64,000 bases of DNA from Neodiprion pinetum (GCF_021155775.2 NC_060234.1:42839026-42903025), one strand, 5' to 3'. Numbered from the stretch's first letter, positions 12,945 through 25,909 are shown. Notes: generated from the sequence alone by a model not told the origin. Numbers and translations are program-made.

Positions 12945-15900
12945 CGTGTGTGTGTGTGTGTGTGTATTATAGGGGTGGAGGGGGGGGGGCGTACTATACC
13001 TATAACGACCATTAATGCAACACCCGGGATTGCCGGGATTTGAGCCAGCGCGTTCACTTATACATGCCTGCCTAACTTATTGTTAAGATTTACACCAATT
13101 CAGTTCATACAGGTACACGGCTTATCACACATTTTGCGGTATGTATTATCACGCCTCAATTTATTTAACAGTGGGAGGGTAAATTATTGAACCCAGCAGG
13201 TGCATCTTGAACTGGTACATTTGTGTTATTATATGATCGCATACTGCAGTGGCCGTCTGCGGAGATTATTTTTCTTTAATGCGCAGTTTTAACATATTCC
13301 ATTCATGCGGGGAAAATTATTTATAAGTTTCCTGATGTCGTTTCTGCACTGGCCTATGATAGTTTCACCCACTGCTCCGTCGGTCAATTAAATGTTACTT
13401 CGTTACTGTTACGAATACATTCTAACTCTTCTGAGACGTAAGACTGCGTGAATGAAATTTCGGTGGATCGAGGTTGATCGAAAATTATAGTGAGAAAATC
13501 TTGCACCTTTACCAACGGTTACAGATGTGGGTATTTGAGGAAAGAAAATCAATCTTTCTTTTCTTTCATTCGAACATATTTTCATTCCGTACTTTTTCCT
13601 GCTTTTCGTTTATTTTTAAGATTCTCATTGCTGCTTCCGCTTCCGTTGTAGGGTACCACGTAACGATCATGTGAACAATATGTATATGTGGTGGATCTTG
13701 AGTAATTCTCGAAGTAATTACTGTAGCAATGAGTAATTATTATTTTTATTATACCCTCACATGAGTGACAGAGAGAATTAACAGACGAGTGATTATACAT
13801 TTTTGTACTTTTTACCGCGCAGTGCAATTTAAGAAAATGTGAATCGACGCCGCGCTGACTTTGCACGTACCTACAGTCTATTGAAAAAGGTTCTGATACA
13901 CTAAAAAGAAAAAGATGAAAGAGAGGTTCGGAATTTACAATTTAAGATATTTGAATTGAGTTCGATTGAATCGAAAATTTCAACTAAATAATGATATCTA
14001 GAATTATTTTTTTTTATTCCAAATCGATTATATCTGTCGATCAAATTCTGACCCCGACGGCACGTTTTGTTCATGTAGATTTATCGCTTCGGATTTTAAT
14101 CAAAAAACTATTACAAGTGAAAGATATTAACGTTACGTGCTCTATTGATAAGATTCACGAATGTCATCGTAAATCTATCTTCTCTAAAAAATTTGTACCA
14201 AGAACTCATTTATAAAAAACCGAATGAACTTTATTTAATTGGTATTTGATGGTTGAGAGTATATATAGCTTTGGCGCATTAAATTAGTTCTTCATAAATG
14301 TGCAAATTACTCCATATTCATTAGCAATAATTGCTTTATTCTTGATCAACTGCTGTCTACGACTTTACGTTGCTATTCGGTATAATTATTTCTTGGCTGT
14401 ATGTACTTTTTAAGCTGACTGTACGACAGGATATATCCCTTGTAATTACATACCGAAACTTTCTTATAGGCAATTATGCCAACTTCCGCTGTACCCGCTT
14501 CTTTTCAATATACCTCATGCAGTCTCAAACTATCGTCTGACGATCTTTCCAAGGTTTTTTCGTTTATATATGTATAATACAATCCTTTTTAATCTACGTA
14601 GAATCTGCGTCAAACTTCGTACAAAACTATTATAAATGACACCAATGCTCGTCGAATACTAATTTCTCTCCATATTTATTTAAAAATTTTACCTTTTTTC
14701 CGCTTGTCAGACTCTCCACGATATATATCTGCGATAACCATCGAAATTTCATCGCTTCTAATCGACAGTCACGTAGCAAGCGGGTAAAACCGACCTCTTG
14801 TACAGAGAATCGCACGTCTCTTTTCCTCTTCCGCAAGAGAACAAAGAGCAACCATGATTATAGCTCCTCTAACAGTGAGTGAACCGATCGAACGGAAAAA
14901 AAACATGCAGTCACTGATGTCGTCGGAATTTTTGGAATAATTTTTTTTCTTCCTTTCGTCGTATAATCATGATTTTACATTGAACACTCGGGGGAAGTCC
15001 GGGAGCGTTAAAACTCAACGTCAGAAGTAAAAATAAAAATGATTAATATGCTCTGAAATTCACTTTATCATTTTTATCACCAATTGACAATGACAGGACG
15101 TTGAGCGTCGGCAAATAAGAAAATTGTATCCTATCTATACCGAGCTGGTGCCCGTCCGGCAGTTAAGGAACGAGGAACAAGTATATGACTAAATGTAAAT
15201 GAAAAATAAAAACAGTCCTCTATAATTACACTCTTCGAGTCTAGTCAAGTCAGATGACACGCGTGCCATTCGTATGTTATTATTATTATGCATATTATTT
15301 TGAAGACGACGAAACGCGCGTATGGCTACTCAAACATTACGAACAATTCAGTTCCTTCATTCGACACATACACGCTTTATTAAACCTGGTAATATTTTTC
15401 TACTCGTTCAAGTTTCAATTTATTTTTCTTCTTTGTGTAGTTGTTATATTTGATTCGCGGGCGGAAGAACTGAGAACTTTACTAACAAAATAAATACTCA
15501 TTCTACACCTGTAAGTTTCTCGTCGCATATTCATCTTATGTTACGATATATTATACTTATCTATACACTCGTGGCTCGAGTCAGAATAGAACTGTATGGC
15601 TTGTTTACAGTTAGACGGGTATAAACGTCTTTTGATCGACCGATGGAATTAGCGGGAATTTTGAAAGAAAATATTATGCATGTAGCACGCGAGCAACTTT
15701 GAACCTTAAACTTGGCCGTTCCCATTCAGCCTTGAGGCCTCATAATCAGTCTACGGTGTGACCTTCCCCGTCTATTCTGCAGGCATACATATTAACATAC
15801 ATCCGCGTAGATTATTGTTGAGCTCACTTGAATCAGTCATCCACATTCTCTACTTTTCTTGTTATTTCAAAGGTCCGAGTTCCAAGCCCCAATTATTGAT

Positions 15901-16047
15901 GACTATTGACTAATGTCTAACACTTGTGTCTGGCTAACAATAAGTATAATACGGAAACACAGAAACACCTGTTAGATGTTGTTTCAAAAATACTATGAAT
16001 ATAATATAACAATATGTTACATGCAATAAGTATACAATATCTGTACA
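12147..16047. other. No gene recognised
   Basis: A pyrimidine- and C-rich block at about 12.56-12.83 kb precedes the GT microsatellite. From 13.0 to 16.0 kb it is AT-rich, with no coding signal. A loose inverted repeat lies at about 15015-15110. Confidence 0.55.
12861..12966. repeat. TA/GT microsatellite
   Basis: Short (TA)n is followed by about 95 bp of (GT/GC)n. It is followed by a G10 run at 12980. Confidence 0.95.
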
Positions 16048-16377
16048 AGGGTGTTTGTGAATTTCCAACGCGTACTTCTCAACCCTGGAATCGATAGATA
16101 ATAACGATAATACAGCGGGTGGATTATTTCAGATTTTTAGCTCTATTGGAAAGATTGCTGATATCGATTTCAAATTGGCAAAAAACATCTCATTTTTCGA
16201 ATAAATAAGAAATGAGCTATTCAGTTTAGTACACTTCAATTGGTTAGAAAAACAGGGAAAAATCGAGTATGACAAAAAAAAAATCAAAAAAAAACACAAA
16301 ATATTTTAGCGAGAAAAATGTGTTTATTGGTGTTCTTATCACATTACAACGTTATAAACGAAATTAACGACCACCCT
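16048..16377. mobile_element. Second TIR element (about 330 bp)
   Basis: The ends are AGGGTGTTTGTGAATTTC at the left and, inverted, AGGGTGGTCGTTAATTTC at the right (15 of 18 identical). The interior is AT-rich with A-runs and has no coding capacity. It is distinct from the nine-copy family. Confidence 0.6.
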
Positions 16378-17939
16378 ATGGTATACACATTTTGTGTAAA
16401 TTCAAAAATTTTACGCACGTCACCGTCATCAGTTCATTATCAACCATGCTTGCTGTATCTATCATATGTTTTAATGGAGGTTTAAAACGTATGACTGCAC
16501 GCGCGCTTGAGCCGCCTGTTATTTTCATACATACCTATACCATGTATACAGCGATACGTCGCTGCTTGGGTTTCTTCGCACACCATTCCCCGCGGTTATC
16601 CTTTTGAGGATATGCTGTATACGACGTTACAGACATTTTCTTTTCTTCCGCTCATAGTCGTCCCCCACCTACAAACCCATATATCGCGTAAGAGATTACT
16701 TGTTATCGGTCAGTTATTTTCTTGGTGCACAGGGTAGATAATTTCCGCTAAGAAAACAATGCACCGGTACTTTCTCGTATTTTCTGGTCTAAAAGCCTAT
16801 AGTCTTTAGATGTCTCTTTAGAGACTGATTCTTAGTGCTACTTTGGAGGTGTTCTGAATTATTAAACTAATCATCATATTCCTTTGCTATGATGTATAAT
16901 TCCACTTTTCTCTTGGGACTTGATATAATTTCCTAAATGAATTCAATCAGGGGCACTCAAAGAGTACCTAGGCCATAAAATTTTACTTGCTTCAAACTCA
17001 TGGAAAAGGCTTAAAATCATGTAACAACTCAAAATCGAACCCATAAACCCGACTGACTCTACCCATAAAGTAATTATTAGTTCAATAGCTGCTATTGACT
17101 TTACCTCAACTAAACTGGCAGTCCATTTGACTACTGTCAAATTAACGTCATTATATTGAAAGCAAATTGTGACACGCCTTTCTCATTATTAGAATTCTTT
17201 GAAGGGTCGAGAGTTTAAAAAATGACTTGTTAGATTCAAAGATACTAAATAAAAATTCTGATATCGAGTACACTCGAATGCGTGTTTGCGCAAATCAAAA
17301 AACCTCCACGTCTTATTCACCAAAGTGGGCGGAGACATGTCGTCAAGTACAATGACTCCCAACGAGCTGTTTGTTTCTCGAATGCTGGTTATATACTGTG
17401 CAGCGGTTTAAATATAGAACTAGTATAATCGTGGGGTTCTCTGTCTGTCGACGAGCAAGCAAGCGCCGACGATATGCGGTTACAATCGCATGCAACGAAC
17501 GCGGTATGCATAGCTATGCACGGTAGAAAGTTTTTCCGCCACATTCCCAGAATTATTATTTGTCCAGTTGTCTTCTGTTCTCTGCATAAACGGTCCGCAG
17601 AGTTAAGACAGTCATCGTATAAAATCCCCTCTTGTCGCACAACGCAGGAGAGTAAGGCATAGAGGTGCAGGAGAAGAGAAAATAATAAAGAGGAGAACCG
17701 CAGGAGCATAGAGGAGGAGTAAAAGAAGGCGGCGAAGGACGAGGTTCGCGAAGGCAGAAGGAGGAGAGAACGCGAGCGAGAGGGGGAGAGTGAGTGAGAG
17801 AGAGAGAGTCCCAGTCGTCGCCCCGGTGCAGGTTGAGACGTGTTCCTGCGGTCGTTGTTGGCGGTGGTGGTGGCTGGCGGCGGCCGGCAACCGGCGGCCG
17901 TCGGCCGTAGAGCACCGCCGCAACCTTGCCCTCCTCTCA

Positions 17940-17962
17940 CCCCCCCCCCCCCCCCCCCCCCC
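17940..17962 (+). repeat. C23 homopolymer
   Basis: This is an uninterrupted run of 23 C residues in a GC-rich block, preceded by a ~170-nt purine-rich stretch (17650-17815). Confidence 0.95.
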
Positions 17963-18153
17963 GTTGCCCCGCGCCATGCTTTTTCCGCCCCTTGTCCGCC
18001 ACGGGTTCGACCCGACGGTCGTCCTCCGGTGCCCTCATCCCCACTCCTAGCTTTGATTCATCGAAATATCCCACTCACTGCCGGCGGCGGCTGGTATATT
18101 CAGACCGCCGCCGTCGCCGCCGCCGAGCCGAACCTCCCCACCCTCTCCCCTCC

Positions 18154-18520
18154 CATGAACGTAGACGCGGAGAACGCGGGGAACGGCGCGGCGCCGACGA
18201 ACTCCGAGAGTCTCAATGTCATGACGTGTCGACGCAAAGGCAAAGGCATCGCACCCCGATGCAAAACGCGCGTGTGTGTCCGCCGGCTAGAAAAACCTCC
18301 GACTCCGCAGGGTGCCAGAGTCCGCACTCTGCTCTCGGTCGTCGTTCGGTTAGCATCGCTGCTTCGCCTTCGTCTCGACGTCTTCGATCCTCCTTTCGAA
18401 TTGAACTTGGTATCGGTACCTACCTACTTCGATATCCTCGTTTATCGCAACCGAGGTGTATATAAAGACTTTTCGGTAGACGTGGGTGTTCTTCGAGTAG
18501 TCCCCTTAGTGCGGGTTTAG
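18154..18520 (+). other. Unrecognised ORF, possible first coding exon
   Basis: In the GC-rich block an ATG in fair context (CTCCCATGA) opens MNVDAENAGNGAAPTNSE, followed by a basic Cys-containing stretch (MTCRRKGKGIAPRCK). I do not recognise it. Only the first 40-60 codons would be real if a donor is used. GC richness alone can produce such an ORF. Confidence 0.2.
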
Positions 18521-19261
18521 TGATTAATTGTGGGTACTTTCCTTTGTCGAGGGATCCTCCTTCGTCTCTCTCGCGCTCTCCGTGCTTGGAATTTTAATAT
18601 TATATCCACGCATTCGGGGGAGAGGAGCCTGCCTTTGTTGTATACATTGCGTGTTGTTTGAGTTATTATCTTCTAGATTTCTTTTTCAATCTTCGTATTC
18701 CCGTGCGACGGAAAGTCAAAATGTGCACCGGTGTTTGTGCGCGTAGACGACAAACGCTTTCGGAGGTTTCAACACATCCGTTAAATCCAGGAACCACCTG
18801 GGCTCGTGGTACGTAGGTATAAATACCGGTACACCATCGCCTACCCACCCACGTACAACTCTGCACGAGGCTCGCGCTTTGAGAATTACCAACTCAGAAT
18901 TATTCGCCCACCGTCCGTAAAGGGGCCGTGCGGATGTGACTCCTTTGTGTTTGTGTCTCAGGCATGTGTGAGTTATACGTATGTGTATCAACATGTATCC
19001 AATATCTGCACGTGTACATCGGTGATAACGGATTCGGAGAGGAGATGGCGACGTGGTGGTTGCCCCGTCGTCAGTGACGTAAGTGTCGCATGCTTCAACG
19101 ACGCTATCCTGCACGATGACGATGTTGGTGTTTTTTTGTTTAACCGATTATTCACTCTTGAATCTGGATCTTTCGCAGTTCTTATCATCGTCATCCTCAT
19201 TGTCGTCGCTTCTCGGGAGGGGAGACACTCAAAGATTCTTGCGGAACAGGTAACAATTGCA

Positions 19262-19480
19262 CGAGGATCAAGTTAATGAACGTTACTGTAACGATTTATA
19301 TTTTGGAGAAATCGTTACTGCGCACCTTTAGTGATGTGTGAAATTTAGTAATCAATGATAAATAAAATATACATACTCGTATTTGGCAAAGCCAACTCCT
19401 TGAATGTGACTCTAAAATTGCGCAGTAATGATTTTTTCCCCGATATTTCCTTGTGTTAACGTTACTAACTTCAGCCTTAT
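19262..19480 (+). mobile_element. MITE-like element copy D
   Basis: The left end is degenerate (GAACGTTACTGTAACGA). The right end GTTAACGTTACTAACTTCAG matches the family. Confidence 0.7.
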
Positions 19481-19796
19481 ACAATTGCTGCGTACATAAT
19501 TCGAAGAATCAATTATCTGATATAAGTGTGGAGGAACGTATGCATGGCATGACGAAATTTCCGAGGCAAAGTAGTGGGTACATATAATAATGATAAAGCC
19601 AATTGCAACTTTGGGGCTGGCCTTGTTAACGAAACAACGCGAAAAACTCCACACTTGAGACTTATGTTCATTATGTATATACTCATGTAGGTATATACAT
19701 GATACCTGGTAAAAATACTCTATACAGTTATTCCGGGACCAACCTGCTCGACTACGGCGACCTGCTGCGGACGGCGGTTATTGTTCGATGAAAAAT

Positions 19797-20118
19797 TTAA
19801 CGAATGACGATGAGGGGGAAAATCCCGGAGTGCAGCGAGGGTCGGTCGGTGGTGAAAGCAGTAAAGGAGCGCGAGAGAACGAGGGAGGAGCGAAGGAAGA
19901 TTTGGAAATGCAGACGGCGAGGGAGGGGGGGGGGGGGGAGGGGGAGGAGGAAGAGAAGGAGGGAGGCAGGGAACTCTGCAGGAGAGAATCTTGCCAGACA
20001 ACAAAGAACTTTTTGTCGAGTGTGACGCGGGGTACATTCATACACATGAAACGTTGCGATGGTTTTCCATCACCACACATAGATATTCCAGAATATCCCC
20101 CCCCCCCCCCCCCCCCCC
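19797..20118. repeat. Purine-rich tract with G14 run followed by C22 run
   Basis: The plus strand is strongly purine-biased from about 19797 to 19990 and includes G14 at 19925-19938. C22 follows at 20097-20118, so the two runs can pair across about 160 nt. Confidence 0.85.
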
Positions 20119-21542
20119 TTCCCGCCAATCCAACCTATCCTTTCTTCACCGCTCTGCCCCAGCTTCGAGAAAAATCCCATTGAGGAATTACTGAGATTAA
20201 CCGCAAAGATTTACCCAGTGCAGCAATCCCCTTCTATGGATAAGCTGCCGTCATGTCATGGTGCCGGTGTGAAGATGGTAATATTTTTCCGCGTATAACT
20301 CTCATGCCTTATATGTTGCGTACCTCGGACGAAGCGTTATACGTGGAAGACTGCTGCCTCGGCGGCTTCTTCTCTTCACTCGTGTATTATATCGTGGCTG
20401 CTATAAACCCTCACTAATTTTCTTCCAGTCTTTGGCAGCGTCCTTCGGCCCACGGTCGACTCAACTTGGACGGATCGACCCGACTCAATTCAATTCTTAG
20501 CTTCTTGGCAGCGGTAGTACTTTATTGGCTTCGCTTCGCTCGGTTTCGATTGAAATTTCAAACTCCCGAGTTACATATATGTTATATGTATGCGGAGGAG
20601 GGGCAATAGGTAATGCCACGTTAAAACACAGTGCCATATAGTTTCCTTCATGTTTGTCAAATCGCCTGATCGTCACTCGTGGTTATTCGATATTGCAGCT
20701 TAAGGTCGTTCATATAACTCGACGTACCCATTTATTGACATCCAATTTTTATCATCGACTACCCGGTCACGTCAAATACATACAAACGTCACGCTCCAGT
20801 CGGCCTGAGAATCAGGTTCTATGTGTTAAGGAACTGTGTGGACGGAATCGTATGACCGGAAGTACACAGTTTATCGATTGAAATCTAATAGCTTGAGGAG
20901 CAAGCTCCATCGATGCAAAGATACGTACGTGTCCGGGGTTTCTTTAGATGGTTTCACTTCTGCGATATAGCGACGCCGCTCGTGAAGAGAACGAGCGAGA
21001 GAGATCGAGATTATATTCGATGATATTTCGAGTCTGTTATGTTATTACGGAGAATTTGGAATAGAGTTTGCGACACGCGTTACCCAGGTACTTTTGGCTG
21101 TGATTTATCGAAAGTCAGGTACCTGAAGTAGCGCGCGCTGCGGGCTGTTGATGCGTCAAAATCAATTTTCCACTTCTGAAATGTCCCGTACAACAACGAA
21201 ACGACCGAACGTACACCAGAGAGGACGTACACCGGCAATTTCTGCTGCAACTACTCCCTACAAAGGCGGGAATGCGGAAGGAATTAGAAGACAAGTTCAA
21301 GGAGAGGAGGGAAGAGAATTTTACCTTATACCAGGAGGAGATTGGCTGCATGTTAATTGTACTTCATCAGGTGCTCTGGTATGGTTGAGACCCGGCACCT
21401 GTTGGAGCGCAATTCATGTGACTGTGCCTTATCACCGTTATCGCGATATTTATCCATTCATCCACCCCACGGGCAGCGTTTTACCACCGCAACGAGTAAC
21501 ACAAGGGGTAAAAAAAAATCTTCGCGACCGTCACACATTTTA
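20119..21542. other. No gene recognised
   Basis: Mixed composition with no domain-bearing ORF. A 144-codon ORF (21148-21582) reads into MITE copy E, so at least its end is element-derived. Confidence 0.5.
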
Positions 21543-21764
21543 CGAGGTCGAAGTTAGTAACGTTATCGTAACGAAGCTTTGAGAAACAATCACTATTTTC
21601 TTATTTTTGTAATCATTTTTAAGGAACTAGGATCGCAAAATATTAGTATATTTCGTTTCATTACCTGAATTTTATTTACTGAATTTCAAACAGTTCCGAA
21701 ATTGCTAAGTAACGGTTTTTTCGCAGCATGAATCGTTATGATAACATTAATAACTTCAACATGG
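21543..21764 (+). mobile_element. MITE-like element copy E (well preserved)
   Basis: The left end GAGGTCGAAGTTAGTAACG continues into TTATCGTAACGA. The right end is ATCGTTATGATAACATTAAT plus AACTTCAAC. It is about 222 bp and is a good reference copy. Confidence 0.85.
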
Positions 21765-22269
21765 TCACATTTTGCATTTCTTTCCAATCTCGATGACACA
21801 TTGCCAACATGTCTCTATGCAGATTTAATTATATTTATGCAAAGCTATAATGAAACGCATGAGATTTATTTTAAGTACTGCTAGGCAGACTGCTTTTTGA
21901 AATTTAATCTAAGTAATATATTCGCATAATAATTTTATTAACGGTTTAAAATTTGATCTTTCTACGTGAAAAATTTTTTCTATCAATTTTTCAATTAAAA
22001 AGTTCACGACATACTTTACCTAGTAAAAATCGAATAAGTAATAATATTAGAGAGATGTTTCACATTTTTTTTTTTTTTTTTAAACAGAGCAGAAATGCAA
22101 AATAGCAAAATTAATATTTGAGTAAAGCAATTGTAGAAATTTTCAAGACGACGAATTAATTAACGGTTAGAACTTTTTTTTTATCATTGCGAAGAGTTGA
22201 GAATAATTCACGGAATAGCTTTAATCATAAAAATATTTCAGATGTATAAATTTCCCTGTTAGATATATA

Positions 22270-22500
22270 CGAGGTTGAACTTGGTAGCGTTAAAAGGTAA
22301 CGGAAAATTATGAAACAAAAAATTGTTACTTTGCAACTTTGTTCTTAGAACGACTTTGAAGAAGTTGGGTTCTCAAAGTATGAGGATGTCCGTAATGTTC
22401 CATTACGGTTTACTAAATTTCAGGCAATCCCACAAGTTACGAAAAACAATTTTTCCCGTAAACCTGCATCGTTACGCTAACGTTACTAACTTCAATCTCA
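22270..22500 (+). mobile_element. MITE-like element copy F (well preserved)
   Basis: The left end is GAGGTTGAACTTGGTAGCG and the right end TAACGTTACTAACTTCAATC. The interior is GGTTTACTAAATTTCAGGC. Confidence 0.82.
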
Positions 22501-23630
22501 TAAATGTATACGATGTAAAACGTTTGTGAAAATTTTTTTAAATAGAAATAACTAAAAATATTGAGATAAAGTCAATTTTTTTAACGAACAAGCTATGTCT
22601 TATCTGTATAGTACATACATATATCTAGTTTATACCGATCACCGTGGTCTTTGCTATTACAAACGGAGACAGACGCTGACGGAACCTGGCACGTAAGATA
22701 TATATTAACGAAACAGCGTTGCGTCTTGAGCATGCCAAGAAGGCCAAGACTCAGTTTATGGAGCCAGAGCTAAGCTTTTAAAGTAAAAATCAAACAAACT
22801 ATAGCCCTGGATTTGTAGTAAGCGTCGAAGATACGGGGAAAAGGGTAAACCAAACAGACGTATGAGTCGTCTTCGAGTTTGCTCACGCTGTTGTAGAAAT
22901 ATAAATAAATTAAAATATGAAATTAAAACGATTTTGGTTCCAATTTTCATTTAAAAACCCATATTCCTGCAGTCCTAAACTTAAGAAATATGTGTAATTT
23001 TTGTAATGTAGTATACAGCTATTAACGCATACCTTGACAAAAATTACGAGTTTTATCCAAAACTCTGCAGTCTTGATTCAGACGTTACTTTATTTATTAA
23101 CGATACGCAAGTGTTGGAAATTTACGGTAGTTTCTGAGAATCGGACTAGAAGTGGAAGAAAATGCCTGTTCCTGCGTATGTGGAAATACCGTACACCGGT
23201 TTGTTGAATTTACTGACGCACTCGTAATTCTTGGAATTTTCGGAGCAATTGTCAATGAAATGGCTTGCAGGTACTGCGTTTCAAAGTCCATATTACTATA
23301 AGAATATAATTGAACTATAAGAGAACTTGGAATTCATATCTTTTTTTTTTTTCTTATAATAAAACGAGGTTGTCTGGAAATGAGTATGCACGGATTTCTT
23401 TTCAAAATTACATTCCGTATAACCGGCAATGGCAAGATCGTAAAAATGAAAGTTTCAAGGTTCCCTACGTATGTATATATAAAGCTCTCAGACTATGTAA
23501 TTAAATAAAGGCAAATAAGTATTATCCCCTCTCACAAGCGAACGATCCTCATGTGTCACGGCGTATTTCGACGATCGTCAATATAAATGCCTGCAGCTGA
23601 TCAGATTTATGTGCATAAAATTACGCACCG

Positions 23631-23924
23631 TGCCATTCATGTATACGTCTTTCTTATAACCCGACACCATCACCGTGGTTAAAAGCCGATGATGATTGTA
23701 TGCAGCCGCATCCCGGGTTGCGACGATCGGCTCAAAGGATCTGCTCGCGTGTCCCGCAGACAGCCATCCCGCAGTCTGCTCGATCAGCATCGGGAATCGG
23801 TTTTGGGTTTCGGATCGAACGAAGATCATGCACAGGAACATCGACCAGGTGACGACGTCCCCGTTCCTGCTACACGCTTCAGAGAGAATTCCCCGGAAGT
23901 AACGATGGCAGTGAGTCTGGGCTC
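23631..23924 (-). other. Unrecognised ORF with exon-like bounds
   Basis: On the minus strand an open frame runs THCHRYFRGILSEACSRNGD to KDVYMNGT. It follows a CCCAG acceptor-like site and ends at a GTGCGT donor-like site. Third positions favour G/C, unlike the AT-rich flanks. The plus strand is also open here, with a GTGAGT donor-like site at 23911. No family is recognised. Confidence 0.22.
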
Positions 23925-24392
23925 GACGAGTCAATATTATAATTACACACACATACGTATGCTATCGTCTACACGGTGTACAATGATGTTGAATTATACC
24001 GAACTGTTGTACCCGGGAAGCAGAGCGACCGCTCATTAAAATTTTCTTTAAATATAAAATATACCACCATGATGTGTACAGGTATAAGAAAGAGCCAAAA
24101 CCACGTCTGCGTTACGGCCATTTGAAGGCGGGAGAGCATCCTTCTTTATTAACGTATTATCATCCGTATAATACTCGACGTAACGAGGATCGAAGGTATG
24201 CTCTTCGCCGATGGCCCAATTATGGTCCCCCGTTACATTATTTCTCTATCTCTCTCTTTCTCTCTCGGAGAGCAAGCAATTTGCCTCTCCTCCCTGACAT
24301 ATTGCGGAGGATGACATCAGCTCGTGTCGCCGCTCAAGTGTACCAGAGATAATTGTAAAATCAATAACAGTTGACTTTCAAGATAAATTTCC

Positions 24393-24552
24393 GAGGTTCA
24401 AGTTCCCAGCGTAAGCACATTTTTTAGGAATGACGGTTATTTTCCTACATTATTATAATCGTTGAGTACTCAGCAGAAAGTCATTCTAAGCTTGGAAAGT
24501 AATTAATTTTTTCAACGATTTGTCACGTCTGTAATATCAACTTCAATCCGAG
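24393..24552 (+). mobile_element. MITE-like element copy G (degenerate)
   Basis: The ends GAGGTTCAAGTTCCCAGCG and GTAATATCAACTTCAATC resemble the family, but the interior is shorter and strongly diverged. Confidence 0.5.
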
Positions 24553-25544
24553 CGTAAAAACTTACGCCAACTTTTGATATCGGAACAGCGTTCGATGGTC
24601 CGAAGATTATACATTTTTAAACAAAACAAAAAGGTACTCTCGAAGAATTCAGCCCTCGTAATATCCAAGATTCAGATTCAATGATTGTACTTGCATATAA
24701 GTTATAGCAGATCACGTTGATGCGTGCGACATTGAAGAGCGTGGACAGGAAGGAAGGTGCAGGTTATAGCATCCGACGCACGTTTCGATCATCCATAAAA
24801 TGGATTACAGCGGGATATATATGCGGCTTGTATATTATGTACGAAGAGACGAGAGAGCAGTTTCTGCGCAAGGAAACTGGTGCGGGTTGAATAGCGAGTA
24901 ACGAGCACGTTACACCATCGCTCTTGTCTTCGTAATCAGATTTTAGCAAGGGGTAATCGCTGTCTCATAGTCAGTAGGTCGTAATTTCAGAGAGGAGGTA
25001 TAAGGTACAACAGGTGCGTGAGCACAAGGCCGCCGGTGAAATGTGGGTGTTAAGTTTAATTACGACTCCGTTATCCGGCGCGTACAATGTATTGTATAAC
25101 AGTCGAGCTTGTTATCTGTTCCAATTTCGATGCCAAACATTCATCGTAAACTGAATAGTAAAATATTTCTCTATGCTTGTATAACGGTCATCGTATTGTT
25201 GACGATATACAAATATCTATACTTGTGTATACCATTGAGATAGGATCCATTGTAAAGAATAGGTTATAGGTAATTTATTTTCTAATTAGGTACCTACGCA
25301 GAAACGACAAGTGCGCGTCGTTTTTCCTTCTCTGTATGAATATGTATATAACTAGTCGGTGTAGGTTTAACTAAAAGAACCCAATCGCTATATAATTACA
25401 GGTGCTCATAATTAACGCGACGAATCTGCGGGTTTAGTTACCGTTCAGGAACAAGATAATTTTTTTTTTGGTACTTTTTTTTTAGGAAGCTCAATTTTAT
25501 CAAATCACACGATAACTGGACAATTGATTGGTCGTTTTTTTTTT
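24553..25544. other. Intergenic sequence downstream of KAT7/chm, no gene recognised
   Basis: AT-rich with several homopolymer A/T runs near 25.46-25.55 kb. No RNA gene or ORF of note. Confidence 0.55.
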
Positions 25545-25909
25545 TTTTTGCCTTTGATGAGTCTTTTATTAAAATATAAAACATCTTAAGCAAGATATAC
25601 TTATAATGGTAATTTTGAACTTGTTCGAGACTTGATATTATACAAATGTAATTCTAGTGAAATTTTCGTCCGTGGAATTTCGATATTTTGAGCTTTTATC
25701 GCGTCTTCAACGCGCCGCTTCACAAAGGCTTCAGACTCCTCGTCCATCGTCTGCTCTTGAATTCTGCAGCAGGATAAATCACTCGACGGATTGGTGAGCC
25801 CAGCACCGAGGGATTCGAGACAGGGAATCAAGGAGCAGATGGACTATACGAGAGGAAAAATCTAGAGCATAACGACCCGGAGACCGGGGAACGAGTCAAC
25901 GGCAAGCGA
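25545..25909 (-). other. chm: Putative 3' UTR of KAT7/chm with poly(A) signal
   Basis: An AATAAA signal lies on the minus strand at 25570-25565, about 340 nt past the stop. An A-rich genomic run follows near 25540-25553, so cleavage is expected near 25545-25555. A 76-codon ORF within it (25831-25601) has no family resemblance that I recognise. Confidence 0.6.
25565..25570 (-). terminator. chm: AATAAA polyadenylation signal for KAT7/chm
   Basis: This is a perfect hexamer at the expected distance downstream of the stop codon on the coding strand. It is followed by a T-rich (plus strand) tract. Confidence 0.6.

Larger units (their letters stand above)
16378..19261. other. No gene recognised; GC-rich block at 17.6-18.5 kb
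   Basis: This is AT-rich up to 17.4 kb. From 17.6 kb a purine tract, C23 run and CpG-rich sequence resemble a promoter or first-exon region. The candidate ORF at 18154 is listed separately. Confidence 0.5.

Noticed and set aside
12243..13043. 266-codon ORF
   Set aside because: It is driven by a pyrimidine-rich stretch and a GT microsatellite (Cys/Val alternation). No domain is present.
12860..13057. His/Thr repeat protein
   Set aside because: It is the reverse reading of the GT microsatellite.
15015..15110. Inverted repeat around ATAAAAATGAT
   Set aside because: Only the two ends match (CTCAACGTC and ATAAAAATGAT). The alignment between them is poor, so it was not listed as an element.
19720..20183. 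Several Pro-, Ser- or Glu-rich ORFs
   Set aside because: They derive from the purine/pyrimidine-asymmetric tract and the G14/C22 runs.
25601..25831. Separate small gene
   Set aside because: It lies between the KAT7 stop codon and its AATAAA on the same strand, so it is best explained as 3' UTR.
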